Assembly: GCA_948443805.1 (NCBI GenBank)
Contig: CAOJUB010000009.1
Coordinates: forward strand, 1 to 64,000
Reading direction: 5' to 3'
Origin: an uncultured Clostridia bacterium
GTDB lineage: Bacteria > Bacillota > Clostridia > Oscillospirales > UBA644
DNA length: 64,000 bases
The position numbers were made by a program, and so were the translations under genes. Below are positions 34,023-42,974 of the stretch, one piece after another (position 1 is the stretch's first letter; every line of letters starts with the position of its first letter). The notes below the pieces were generated by a model. That model had not been told where the DNA came from and ran no database searches. It saw nothing but the letters and a program-made list of their open reading frames with translations.

Positions 34023-35918
34023 ATGGCAAAAAAAATCACAAAAAAAGAAAACCATAAAAAACAGCCGAAAACCGAAAAAATAAAGAAGCGTTATTTCCGG
34101 ACTTTCTATTGTTCCTTCTGCGCGTCGTTTATTCTTTTCGGCTTGATTGCCGTTTTAATTTTTGTCTACAGCAATGACAAACGGTTTTTTGGATTCAGCC
34201 GGCGGCACTATGAGAAAGCCGAAGAATATATGGCAGCCGAAGATTACGAAAAAGCGGAAAAAGAATATCTGGAAAGCCTGAAAAAAGACCCGGAATATTC
34301 CACGGCTCGGATTGCCCTTTCCGACTTGTATATTACAACCGGCCATTACGATAAGGCTTCTGATATTCTGAAAACGGGAATTGAACTTCATCCCCGCAAT
34401 CAGGAATTCTATATCCTTTATATCAAAGCGCTTGTCAAACAGAACAGGGTCAAAGAAGCCAACGATTTTATCAATTCGATTTCCTCGAGCTATATCACCA
34501 TAAAACTCGCCGCCGTCCGTCCGTCAAACTTTGTATCATCGCCCGACCCGGGGATCTATGACGCGGCAATTTCGGTTACGCTCAATGTTCCGGAAGGCTG
34601 CGAAGTATACTATACCCTTGACGGAAGCGATCCGACGACCGAAACCGGAAAATATATGGGTGACCCGATCGTTATATCCTCCGGAACTGCAAATCTTCGA
34701 GCTTTTGCTATCAATCAGGCCGGTCTGATCAGCGATGAATATTCTGCCACCTACCGTATTTATAACAGCAATTCCCCCTATCTTTTTAAAGATGAAAAAA
34801 CCGAACAGATCGTGCGCAGTATGATCGGAAAACCGACCGGAAACATCCTGTACGGAGACCTGGAAGATATCGGCGTTTTTTCCAATGAAATCAGCGGACA
34901 GACATTTTCCGGCGCTATGACAACCCTTGAAGACCTCGCAGCCATGCCGAACCTGACGGGAATCACAATAAAAAATGAAACCGGTATTACAGATTTTTCG
35001 CCGCTACTGACAATGAAAAATCTGACCGACCTGGAGCTTTCCGGCTGCGCGATTACGGATGATGCCGTAAAAAACAGCCTGACGTCGCTGATCTGGCTCA
35101 AGAACCTGACACTGAATGACAACCAGATCACTACGCTTACTTCTTTTTCCGGCATGAATAAACTTTCCGCCCTTTCCCTCAACCGAAACGCCATTAAAAC
35201 CCTTGACGGAATTTCCGGTTTTACCGGACTGACAAAATTCTCGGTTTCCGGAAATGGCCTCGGCGATATTGCAGACCTCTCCGACCTGACAGCGCTGCGG
35301 GAAATTGATCTGTCAGACAATATCATCAATGATATTTCGCCCCTTGCGGTTCTTCAGACGGTCAGCGACCTTAACCTTTCTGCCAACAGCATTTCTTCGG
35401 CCGAACCGCTGAAAAATCTTTCCCGATGCAAAACGATCAACCTTTCAGGAAATACCGGATTATCAAGCATCGATTTTGCCGCTTCATGCCAATCTCTGAT
35501 GAACCTGAATATTTCAGATACAGGAGTCGCGAATCTTGCGCCTTTATCCGCCCTTTCCTCTTTGGCAAATCTGAATTTTTCTAAAACCAAGGTTACCGAT
35601 CTGTCCCCGATACTCTCCCTGCCGCTGAAAAGCCTTTATGCTGCCGGGCTTTCTATCGGAGATCAGGGGCTTTCCGTTGTCTGTTCGGTGCCGACCCTGG
35701 AAACGCTTGATTTAAGCGACAACGGAATTACCGACGTATCGGCAATTATCAAACTGAAATATCTGAAGGTTTTGAATATCAGCGGAAATACCGCATCGAA
35801 TATTTCTGTTCTGACAGGATGTTCTTCTCTGGAAACCGTCAGCTGTGCAAGAACAGGGATCACAAGAAACGATATGGCAAACCTCGGAAAATTCAATATC
35901 ACCGCAATTACTGACTAA
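34023..35918 (+). CDS. Membrane-anchored TPR-chitobiase-like-LRR protein, 631 aa
   Basis: ATG 34023 follows AACGGAG. A basic cytoplasmic tail (about 25 residues, Lys-rich) leads to one membrane segment at about residues 33-48. Outside are TPR units (YEKAEKEYLESLKKDPEYSTA; DKASDILKTGIELHP), a chitobiase C-terminal-like repeat (VYYTLDGSDPTTETGKY), then about ten leucine-rich repeats of 20-23 residues with the LxxLxxLxLSxNxI pattern of bacterial internalin-like LRRs. No catalytic site is seen; protein-protein or surface binding is the likely role. Confidence 0.8.
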   Translation: MAKKITKKENHKKQPKTEKIKKRYFRTFYCSFCASFILFGLIAVLIFVYSNDKRFFGFSRRHYEKAEEYMAAEDYEKAEKEYLESLKKDPEYSTARIALSDLYITTGHYDKASDILKTGIELHPRNQEFYILYIKALVKQNRVKEANDFINSISSSYITIKLAAVRPSNFVSSPDPGIYDAAISVTLNVPEGCEVYYTLDGSDPTTETGKYMGDPIVISSGTANLRAFAINQAGLISDEYSATYRIYNSNSPYLFKDEKTEQIVRSMIGKPTGNILYGDLEDIGVFSNEISGQTFSGAMTTLEDLAAMPNLTGITIKNETGITDFSPLLTMKNLTDLELSGCAITDDAVKNSLTSLIWLKNLTLNDNQITTLTSFSGMNKLSALSLNRNAIKTLDGISGFTGLTKFSVSGNGLGDIADLSDLTALREIDLSDNIINDISPLAVLQTVSDLNLSANSISSAEPLKNLSRCKTINLSGNTGLSSIDFAASCQSLMNLNISDTGVANLAPLSALSSLANLNFSKTKVTDLSPILSLPLKSLYAAGLSIGDQGLSVVCSVPTLETLDLSDNGITDVSAIIKLKYLKVLNISGNTASNISVLTGCSSLETVSCARTGITRNDMANLGKFNITAITD

Positions 35919-35943
35919 TTTTAACGGCAAAACGGAGAATATA

Positions 35944-36330
35944 ATGAATTACTGCGAAAACTGCGGAAAAAACAATCCGGAAACGGCGGTCTTCTGTTCC
36001 GCTTGCGGTGTCAACCTGGAAGAAGAAAAAAAGAAAACGGAAGAGAAAAAAAAGGCGAATCTACAAAAGAAAGTACCCCTCACGGCTTTTCTTTTATCCT
36101 GCTGCGGCTGTCTCTGCTTTCCTGCTCTGCCGGTGCAGCTTCTTAGCCTGGGGCTGGGTATTTACGGACTGAAACTGAATCATCATAAAAGTTCGTTTTC
36201 CTGGGCGGCAATTTTTCTTTCACTACTGGGAATTCTTCTTTTCACAGCAATGGCAATCGGAATCGCACTGCATTGGGATACCATATTGGAATGGGAAATT
36301 TTCGGTCTCATCGGCCGCTATCTGAACTGA
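35944..36330 (+). CDS. Zinc-ribbon membrane protein, 128 aa
   Basis: The N-terminal zinc ribbon MNYCENCGKNNPETAVFCSA (CxxC...CxxC) is followed by a Lys/Glu-rich linker. Two to three hydrophobic segments then begin with LLSCCGCLCFPALP. This is a common layout of uncharacterised Gram-positive membrane proteins. GGAG precedes ATG 35944. It lies 25 nt after the LRR gene, so both may be expressed together. Confidence 0.75.
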   Translation: MNYCENCGKNNPETAVFCSACGVNLEEEKKKTEEKKKANLQKKVPLTAFLLSCCGCLCFPALPVQLLSLGLGIYGLKLNHHKSSFSWAAIFLSLLGILLFTAMAIGIALHWDTILEWEIFGLIGRYLN

Positions 36331-36414
36331 TTTTCCAATTTTCTGTATAAACCGGTTTATTCCTGTCAAAAATAATAGCAGAACCGCATCATCACTACCG
36401 GAAAGGAAACGGTT

Positions 36415-36597
36415 ATGTTAAAGACAGAAAAAAAAATCAAGATCAGAAACCGGCTACGGGAAATGAACGAACAGAAAAATGTCCTGCTTCACAACCTGAA
36501 CTTCGTTCCGGAAGAAACGGCCGTCCTCTATTTTGAAAAACTTCAACAGTACGATCAAAATATTGCAACGGCCTACCGGCAGCTGAAAACATCCTGA
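36415..36597 (+). CDS. Small helical hypothetical protein, 60 aa
   Basis: Charged, probably helical (EKKIKIRNRLREMNEQKNVL). AAAGGA lies 8 nt before the ATG, and a strong terminator follows immediately after the stop. Both support a real gene. No family is recognised. Confidence 0.6.
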   Translation: MLKTEKKIKIRNRLREMNEQKNVLLHNLNFVPEETAVLYFEKLQQYDQNIATAYRQLKTS

Positions 36598-36648
36598 AAA
36601 ACAGAAAACCCGCAGTGGAATTTACCGCTGCGGGTTTTCTGTTTTTCC
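36595..36648. terminator. Bidirectional terminator between the small gene and cotJC
   Basis: AAAAACAGAAAACCCGCAG...CTGCGGGTTTTCTGTTTTT, a long stem between convergent genes with A/T tracts on both sides. Confidence 0.9.
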
Positions 36649-36681
36649 CAAAAAGTCCGGCTGAAAAGATGCTGAAAAACG

Positions 36682-37281
36682 CTATTTCTGATCGAAAGAC
36701 GGATTAAAGGCATAGAAATTCTTACAGTCCATCCGTTCCTGCGCAATACGAAGCGCTTCGCCAAACCGCTGATAGTGAACAATTTCCCGTTCTCTTAAAA
36801 ATTTGATCGGTTCCCGAACATCGGGGTCGTCAACCAGGCGCAGGATATTGTCATAGGTCAGCCGCGCCTTCTGCTCTGCCGCCAAATCTTCGTTCAGATC
36901 GGAAAGAAGGTCACCGGTTACGGCAAAGGTTGCCGCCGAAAACGGAACGCCGGCAGAGTCCTGCGGATAGACGCCTGCGGTATGATTGACAAAATAATCT
37001 TCAAAACCGCCTTGTTTAATCTGCTCTTCGGTCAGTCCTCTTGTCAGCTGATGAACCATAGATGCCACCATTTCAAAATGACCCAGTTCTTCCGTCCCGA
37101 TATCGGTCAGAATAGCCCGGAGTTCCGGATAGGGCATCGAGTAACGCTGGCTCAGATAACGAAGCGAAGCGCCGATCTCTCCGTGCGGTCCGCCGTACTG
37201 GCTGATAATCACTTTTGCGGCTTTGGGATTTGCCTTTTTTATATGAAGCGGATATTCCAATGATTTATCGTAAAAAAACAT
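36682..37281 (-). CDS. cotJC: Manganese catalase family spore coat protein CotJC
   Basis: 199-aa ferritin-like di-manganese catalase relative. ILTDIGTEELGHFEMVASMVHQL carries a metal-ligand ExxH, and GDLLSDLNEDLAAEQKARLTYD and REREIVHYQRFGEAL give the others. In Bacillus it is deposited in the inner spore coat. It is the third gene of cotJABC, 14 nt after cotJB. Confidence 0.95.
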   Translation of the reverse strand: MFFYDKSLEYPLHIKKANPKAAKVIISQYGGPHGEIGASLRYLSQRYSMPYPELRAILTDIGTEELGHFEMVASMVHQLTRGLTEEQIKQGGFEDYFVNHTAGVYPQDSAGVPFSAATFAVTGDLLSDLNEDLAAEQKARLTYDNILRLVDDPDVREPIKFLREREIVHYQRFGEALRIAQERMDCKNFYAFNPSFDQK

Positions 37282-37295
37282 TTTCTTTTTCCTCC

Positions 37296-37541
37296 TTATT
37301 GCCAGGGCCAGGGGTCATTGACCCAACACCATGAAGTTTCCGACGGATTTTCGGAAAACGGGGTGAGAGGTCCGAATTTCTTTTCAAATTCCCGCCGGGA
37401 AACCAAATATTTTTCCCGGTAATCGCCGAAAGCGGCAAGCGCTTCTCGGTCGGACGGATGCGTATCAAGGTACAACGTAATCTCTAAAAGAGAAAACCTT
37501 GCTTCCATCAATTTTTTCAGCATAAAATCTCTTTCGCTCAT
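37296..37541 (-). CDS. cotJB: Spore coat protein CotJB
   Basis: 81 aa from ATG 37541, chosen for the GGGAGGG upstream. LMEARFSLLEITLYLDTHP and a C-terminal WCWVNDPWPWQ, rich in Trp and Pro, are typical of CotJB. It overlaps the cotJA stop by 4 nt and precedes cotJC. Confidence 0.93.
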   Translation of the reverse strand: MSERDFMLKKLMEARFSLLEITLYLDTHPSDREALAAFGDYREKYLVSRREFEKKFGPLTPFSENPSETSWCWVNDPWPWQ

Positions 37542-37864
37542 CGCCGTTCCCTCCCCTGGCATCCGCCTAAAAAGGGCAAATCAAGTTCCTTGAAAAGCGT
37601 ACCGGATTCCAGCGCCTGTTCCGGCGAATGCAGACACCGGAAAGCCTGCATGGGAACATACGCCATCGCGAGAGGAAGACTGTTTATCGCCTGGTTTTCT
37701 CTGCTGGTCTTCTGCTTACAGTCGCACGGACCGCAGGGATGATTCCCTTTTCCGCAAACGGCGGCGTTCACCATTTCTGCGGTTTCTTCGATTTTGTCGT
37801 CATGCACCGCCGGACCGTAGACCGAGAAAGCCGGGTCTCTATCATCAAAAAAATCTTTTAACAA
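37538..37864 (-). CDS. cotJA: Spore coat protein CotJA (extended N-terminus)
   Basis: The C-terminal half has the CotJA core LPLAMAYVPMQAFRCLHSPE and FKELDLPFLGG. The start is uncertain: a TTG at 37864 with AAAGGA 11 nt upstream gives 108 aa. The frame stays open to a GTG at 37951 without a good site. The N-terminal half has a Cys-rich stretch, CGKGNHPCGPCDCKQK, not usual in short CotJA proteins, and could bind metal. Confidence 0.8.
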   Translation of the reverse strand: MLKDFFDDRDPAFSVYGPAVHDDKIEETAEMVNAAVCGKGNHPCGPCDCKQKTSRENQAINSLPLAMAYVPMQAFRCLHSPEQALESGTLFKELDLPFLGGCQGRERR

Positions 37865-38107
37865 TATTTTTTCGTTCCTTTCTATTCTGTTCTGAGAAGG
37901 CGCTACCGCCTCCCGATACCAGCATATGACGCGGCGCTGGGTTATGTGCACTTTCCCGATAACGTCCCCTGCCGATGGAAATCATAAGATACAAAGGGAA
38001 AATTTTTCTATTATTTTCACTTTATAGAAATATTTACTCATTATTTGCTAAATTTCGTCGATATTTTGTGCATTATGAAGATAAATCGAAAAAAAATGTG
38101 TCCCCTA
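37865..38107. other. AT-rich intergenic region between cotJA and xpt
   Basis: Divergent promoter region without genes. The cotJ promoter should be of a sporulation sigma type and I cannot pick one out reliably. The xpt promoter follows at 38108-38135. Confidence 0.4.
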
Positions 38108-38135
38108 TTGATATTTGAAGTTTTTATGATATAAT
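38108..38135 (+). promoter_or_regulatory. Promoter of the xpt locus
   Basis: TTGATA (38108-38113), 16 nt, TATAAT (38130-38135). The leader of about 90 nt can form TTGCC...GGCAA around CCGG...CCGG just before the ribosome binding site. It does not match the purine riboswitch consensus. Confidence 0.65.
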
Positions 38136-38233
38136 TATAACATAAGCGTTATCTTCTATATAGATATAGAAAATAATAAAGAAACGGTTGCCGGCTTTAG
38201 AACCGGAATGTAGACGAAAGGCAAGGTGCGGAC

Positions 38234-38809
38234 ATGCAGCTTCTCAAAGACAGAATTCTTAACGAGGGGCAGGTCGTCGGCGATGATGTTCTGAAGGTAG
38301 ATATGTTCCTCAACCATCAGATTGATATTCCGCTTCTGGACGAAATGGGAAAAGAATTTCACCGGCTTTTCGGCGACAGGGAAATTAACAAAATCGTCAC
38401 TATTGAATCTTCCGGTATCGCGATTGCCTGCATGGCGGCCCGTTATTTCCAGGTTCCGGTAATTTTTGCCAAAAAAGGCAAATCCCGCAATATCGGGGAC
38501 GATCTCTACGTCAGCAGCGTCTATTCCTTCACCCGGCTGGATTCTTATCTGATTACGGTTTCGAAAAAATATCTTTCGGCGCAGGACAATATTCTGATCA
38601 TTGACGATTTCCTCGCGAACGGACACGCCCTGTCCGGAATCCTGGATATCGCCAATCAGGCGGGCGCAACGGTCAAAGGAATCGGCATCGCTATTGAAAA
38701 AGCGTTTCAGGGCGGCGGCGACCGGCTTCGGAAAAAAGGGTTGGACATTCAGTCTCTGGCAACGATCGAAAGTATCCGGGACGGAAAAATCACACTGGCA
38801 GACCAATAA
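38234..38809 (+). CDS. xpt: Xanthine phosphoribosyltransferase
   Basis: 191-aa purine salvage enzyme joining xanthine and PRPP to XMP. N-terminal LLKDRILNEGQVVGDDVLKV, the KKGKSRNIGDDLYVSSVYSFT segment and the PRPP loop ILIIDDFLANGHALSG are diagnostic. It stands upstream of the BMP-ABC nucleoside transporter, consistent with purine uptake and salvage. AAGGCAAGGTG precedes the ATG at about 8 nt. Confidence 0.95.
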   Translation: MQLLKDRILNEGQVVGDDVLKVDMFLNHQIDIPLLDEMGKEFHRLFGDREINKIVTIESSGIAIACMAARYFQVPVIFAKKGKSRNIGDDLYVSSVYSFTRLDSYLITVSKKYLSAQDNILIIDDFLANGHALSGILDIANQAGATVKGIGIAIEKAFQGGGDRLRKKGLDIQSLATIESIRDGKITLADQ

Positions 38810-38891
38810 CACCGCAAAACGAAGGGCGGAGAATTTCATTTTGGTGTAAATATTTTACATAAAATCTGCCGAAAGGCAAGGAGGAATTTTC

Positions 38892-40163
38892 ATGAAAAAG
38901 TTTTTTGCAGTACTGCTGGCCGTATGTCTCACTTTCGCCATGGCCGCATGTACAAAAACCCCGGCGCCCGATGAAAACAAACCGGGACAGGACAGCGCCG
39001 ACAAAGATTTCAAAATCGGTATTATCCTGCTCCACAACGACACGGTCGGATACGACAAAAACTTCATTGACGCCATTGACGCTGCGGTCAAAGAGCTCGG
39101 CCTGAGCCAGTCGCAGGTCATCTACAAAAAAGACGTGCCTGAAGACGCAAAATGTTATGACGCCTGCGTAGAATTGGCGGAGGAAGGCTGCGACGTTATC
39201 TTTGCAGACAGTTTCAGCCATGAAGCGCATGTGCTGAAAGCCGCAAAGGAATACCCCGATATTCAATTCCTCCACGCGACAGGTCAGAATGCCCAGATTG
39301 AAAACCTGCCGAACTTCCATAATGCATTCGCCAAAATTTATGAAGCAAGATATCTTGCCGGCGTTACCGCAGGCCTTCAGCTCAACAAAATGATCGCCGA
39401 CGGCGTTATCACCGCTGAGCAGGCAAAAATCGGCTATGTAGGCGCATGGCCCTTTGCCGAAGTTATCTCCGGTTACACCTCCTTCTTCCTCGGCGCAAGA
39501 AGCATCTGCCCCAGCGCTACAATGGAAGTCACCTACACTTCGTCCTGGGCAGACTATGCGCTCGAAAAAGAAGCGGCCAACAAATTGATTAACGACGGCT
39601 GCGTTCTGATCAGCGAGCACGCGGATACCAACGGTTCTCCGGAAGCCTGTGAAGAAGCGATGAAAAACGGCAAGCTGGCCTACCATGTCGGATATAACAT
39701 CGACTTTACCAACGTAGCGCCCACAGCCAATCTGGTATCTTCCAAAATCAACTGGACGCCTTATTTTGTTTACGCTTTCGGCAACATCATGAAAGGCGAA
39801 AAAGTAGACACCGACTGGTGCGGCGGATTTGCGGAAGGTTCAACTTTGCTGATCGGTTATAACAACGCCAATGTTACCGAAGAAATGAAAGCTGATATCA
39901 ACGCCGTTGAAGAAAAAATCAAAGCCGGAGAAATCAAAGTCTTTGATACTTCGACCTTTACTGTAACCGCAGTTGCCAACGACAGCGCAAAAACCGACGC
40001 CGACGGCCATCTGACCGAATATATGGCAGACGCTGTTGCCGATGAAGCCTTCACCCCCGACACGCAGGTCGTAAACAACGGAGAGTTCCAGGAATCCACC
40101 GTTCGTTCGGCGCCTTACTTCAATATTATCATTGACGGGGTTACCGCTGAAAATCCCAGCTAA
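38892..40163 (+). CDS. BMP family nucleoside-binding lipoprotein
   Basis: 423 aa with a lipoprotein signal peptide and lipobox (MAAC, Cys20). It has the PnrA/BMP-fold domain with DVIFADSFSHEAHVLKAA and AKIGYVGAWPFAEVISGYTSFFLGA. These extracellular proteins bind nucleosides for the ABC system encoded next. A strong hairpin follows the stop, so the binding protein is probably made in excess over the membrane components. Confidence 0.93.
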   Translation: MKKFFAVLLAVCLTFAMAACTKTPAPDENKPGQDSADKDFKIGIILLHNDTVGYDKNFIDAIDAAVKELGLSQSQVIYKKDVPEDAKCYDACVELAEEGCDVIFADSFSHEAHVLKAAKEYPDIQFLHATGQNAQIENLPNFHNAFAKIYEARYLAGVTAGLQLNKMIADGVITAEQAKIGYVGAWPFAEVISGYTSFFLGARSICPSATMEVTYTSSWADYALEKEAANKLINDGCVLISEHADTNGSPEACEEAMKNGKLAYHVGYNIDFTNVAPTANLVSSKINWTPYFVYAFGNIMKGEKVDTDWCGGFAEGSTLLIGYNNANVTEEMKADINAVEEKIKAGEIKVFDTSTFTVTAVANDSAKTDADGHLTEYMADAVADEAFTPDTQVVNNGEFQESTVRSAPYFNIIIDGVTAENPS

Positions 40164-40176
40164 GAAGCCTACATTC

Positions 40177-40211
40177 CGATTTAGCGGAGAGTTGATCTCT
40201 CCGCTAAATCG
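40177..40211 (+). terminator. Hairpin between binding protein and ABC ATPase
   Basis: Perfect 15-bp arms CGATTTAGCGGAGAG/CTCTCCGCTAAATCG with a 5-nt loop, followed by CTTTCCC rather than a T-run. This is typical of mRNA stabilisers or partial terminators behind solute-binding protein genes. Confidence 0.65.
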
Positions 40212-40328
40212 CTTTCCCTGCAAAAACCTCTCCCTTGTGGGATTTCCGTCTTTTATCTCAAGCTTGTCTGTCTTAATTAAGCAAAGTTATTAAAGATGCT
40301 GCCGCAAAGCGGCGGAATGGAGCATATC

Positions 40329-41876
40329 ATGGAAAACAAAGCGGCAATAGAACTCCGTGGAATCACCAAACGGTTCGGTTCGGTAGTAGCCAACGAAAAT
40401 ATATCTTTGACAATCCGGAAAGGAGAAATCCTCTCGGTTTTAGGTGAAAACGGAAGTGGCAAAACAACCCTGATGAACATGATCGCGGGTATTTATCATC
40501 CGGATGAAGGCCAAATACTGGTAAACGGAGAAGAAGCCGCCATCCACTCCCCCAAAGACGCTTACGATTATAAAATCGGCATGATCCACCAGCATTTCAA
40601 ACTGGTCAACGTACTGACGGCGACAGAAAATATCATTCTCGGCTTGAAGGAAAAAGGCCGGTATAACGTAGAAAAATCAGCCGAACGCATTAAACAAATA
40701 TCCAACGCATACGGCTTTGAAATAGATCCCCATAAAAAAATATATGAAATGAGCGTTTCCGAAAAACAGACGGTAGAGATCATCAAAGTCATCTACCGCG
40801 GCGCGGAAATTTTGATTCTTGACGAACCGACAGCCGTTCTGACGCCGCAGGAAACGGTAAAGCTTTTCCAGATTCTCCGCAATATGAAACAGGACGGGAA
40901 AGCCATTGTTATCATCACCCATAAACTTCACGAAGTTCTCTCGATCTCAGATAAAGTCGCGGTTCTTCGGAAAGGAAAATATATCGGCACGGTAGAAACC
41001 CAAAACGCAACCGAAAAATCCCTGACGGAAATGATGGTAGGAAAAGCGGTCAGCCTGAATATTGAACGGCCGGAAACGAAAAATCAGGAAGTCCGGCTTT
41101 CCCTGACAAACGTCAACATGACCAATAAAGAAGGGGTCGCTATGCTGAAAAACGTCAGCTTTACTGCTAAATCCGGGGAAATACTCGGCATTGCCGGGAT
41201 TGCCGGAAGCGGGCAGAAAGAATTGCTGGAATCCATTGCGGGTCTGCGCCAGATTCAGAGCGGCAGTATTCTTTATCAAAATCCGCAGACCGGCAAGGAA
41301 GAAAACCTTCGGGACAAGACCCCCATGCAGATCCGCAATCTCGGCGTACGCCTCTCCTTTGTTCCGGAAGACCGGCTGGGAATGGGACTGGTTGGGAATA
41401 TGGGCATTACCGATAACATGATGCTTCGAAGCTATAAAAAAGGAAAAGGCGCCTTCCTGCAAAGAAAACAGCCAAAAAGCCTGGCGGAAAAAATTATCCG
41501 GGAACTGGAAATCGTCACCCCAGGAAGCGACACGCCGGTACGGAGACTGTCCGGAGGCAATGTTCAGAAAGTTCTTGTCGGACGGGAAATCGAAGCCGCG
41601 CCAACGGTTCTCATGGCGGCCTATCCGGTACGGGGGCTGGACATCAACTCCTCCTATACGATATATAATCTGCTCAATAAACAAAAAGAAAACGGAACGG
41701 CGGTTATTTTTGTCGGAGAAGACCTTGATGTGCTGATCGAACTCTGCGACCGTATTCTGGTTATGTGTCACGGACAAATCAGCGGCATTGTGGACGGAAG
41801 AAAAACCACAAAAGAAGATATCGGAATCATGATGACAACCGTGAAAAACGAAACGGGAAATGAGGAAAGCAAATGA
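40329..41876 (+). CDS. Nucleoside ABC transporter ATP-binding protein (two NBDs)
   Basis: 515 aa from ATG 40329, GGAG 6 nt upstream. The first domain has GENGSGKTT, a degenerate signature EMSVSEKQTVEI and LILDEPTAVLTPQE. The second has a relaxed Walker A (GIAGSGQKE), a proper LSGGNVQKVLVGREI and AYPVRGLDI. This matches the YufO/NupO-type duplicated ATPase of BMP systems. A GC-rich hairpin (40301-40313) sits just before the Shine-Dalgarno. Confidence 0.93.
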   Translation: MENKAAIELRGITKRFGSVVANENISLTIRKGEILSVLGENGSGKTTLMNMIAGIYHPDEGQILVNGEEAAIHSPKDAYDYKIGMIHQHFKLVNVLTATENIILGLKEKGRYNVEKSAERIKQISNAYGFEIDPHKKIYEMSVSEKQTVEIIKVIYRGAEILILDEPTAVLTPQETVKLFQILRNMKQDGKAIVIITHKLHEVLSISDKVAVLRKGKYIGTVETQNATEKSLTEMMVGKAVSLNIERPETKNQEVRLSLTNVNMTNKEGVAMLKNVSFTAKSGEILGIAGIAGSGQKELLESIAGLRQIQSGSILYQNPQTGKEENLRDKTPMQIRNLGVRLSFVPEDRLGMGLVGNMGITDNMMLRSYKKGKGAFLQRKQPKSLAEKIIRELEIVTPGSDTPVRRLSGGNVQKVLVGREIEAAPTVLMAAYPVRGLDINSSYTIYNLLNKQKENGTAVIFVGEDLDVLIELCDRILVMCHGQISGIVDGRKTTKEDIGIMMTTVKNETGNEESK

Positions 41877-42973
41877 AAGTCAAACACACCGGAAAGGAAC
41901 CTCTTATCCGCCTTTCCAAAAGAACGGATATTTCTATTTTTCAGGCGATTGCCGTCCGCGCCGCCGCCATTCTGATCGCGCTGCTTCTCTGTTCTCTTAT
42001 TGTCATGGCCATTACCGGCGGAAATACCGGATTTTTTCAGGTTTACGCAGATATGTTCAAAGGCTCGTTCGGTTCCTCCCGCCGTATTATGATGTTCCTG
42101 CGAGATATTTCGGCGCTCCTCTGCCTGGGGCTTGCTTTAGCGCCGGCTTTCCGGATGAAATTCTGGAATATCGGCGCTGAGGGACAGGCAATTATCGGCG
42201 CGCTGGCCGCCGTAACCGTCATAAAAAAAATGCCCTTCCTGCCGCCGGCTGCCATGCTTGCGGTGATGCTCTGCGCCAGTGTGATAGCCGGCGCTGTCTG
42301 GGGAATCATTCCGGCCATTTTCAAAGCAAAATATAATACCAATGAAACGCTTTTTACCCTGATGATGAATTACGTGGCAATGCAGCTGGTCCGCTGCTGC
42401 GTCATTCTCTGGGAAAGACAGCCCGGATCAAACGATGTAGGTATTCTTCCGGCAGGAAATTTCCCGAAACTGTTCGGCGTGGATTACGGAATCAATATTC
42501 TTGTTGTTGCCGTTCTGACGGTTGTCGCCTATATTTATCTGAAATATTCGAAACAGGGGTATGAAATCGCCGTTGTCGGAGAAAGCGTCAATACGGCCAA
42601 ATACACGGGCATTAACGTAAAAAAAGTAATTATCCGAACCATGGCTATTTCCGGCGCTATCTGCGGAATCGCAGGATTTTTGCTGATCGCCGGAACGCAT
42701 CACACCATCAACACCGGAATTGTGGGCGGCGAAGGCTTTACCGCGATCATTGTTGCCTGGCTTGCCAAACTGAATCCGTTTTATATGCTGCTAACCTCTT
42801 TTCTTGTTGTTTTCCTGAACCGCGGCACGGCTCAGATCGCCTCGGCCTGCGGCCTGAACAGCTATGCTTCCAATATTATCATCGGCGTTGTTCTTTTCTT
42901 TATTATCGGGTGTGAATTTTTTATTCAATATAAATTATTTTTAAGACATCCTCGCAAAAAGGAAGGTGTATAA
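41873..42973 (+). CDS. Nucleoside ABC transporter permease 1
   Basis: 366 aa, about nine to ten membrane segments, BPD_transp_2 family. GLALAPAFRMKFWNIGAEGQ and FKAKYNTNETLFTLMMNYVA and GVVLFFIIGCEFF are YufP-like. It overlaps the ATPase gene by 4 nt. Confidence 0.93.
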   Translation: MKVKHTGKEPLIRLSKRTDISIFQAIAVRAAAILIALLLCSLIVMAITGGNTGFFQVYADMFKGSFGSSRRIMMFLRDISALLCLGLALAPAFRMKFWNIGAEGQAIIGALAAVTVIKKMPFLPPAAMLAVMLCASVIAGAVWGIIPAIFKAKYNTNETLFTLMMNYVAMQLVRCCVILWERQPGSNDVGILPAGNFPKLFGVDYGINILVVAVLTVVAYIYLKYSKQGYEIAVVGESVNTAKYTGINVKKVIIRTMAISGAICGIAGFLLIAGTHHTINTGIVGGEGFTAIIVAWLAKLNPFYMLLTSFLVVFLNRGTAQIASACGLNSYASNIIIGVVLFFIIGCEFFIQYKLFLRHPRKKEGV

Positions 42974-42974
42974 C

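Noticed and set aside
38136-38233. Guanine/adenine riboswitch before xpt
   Set aside because: The conserved loop and junction sequences of the purine family are not present.
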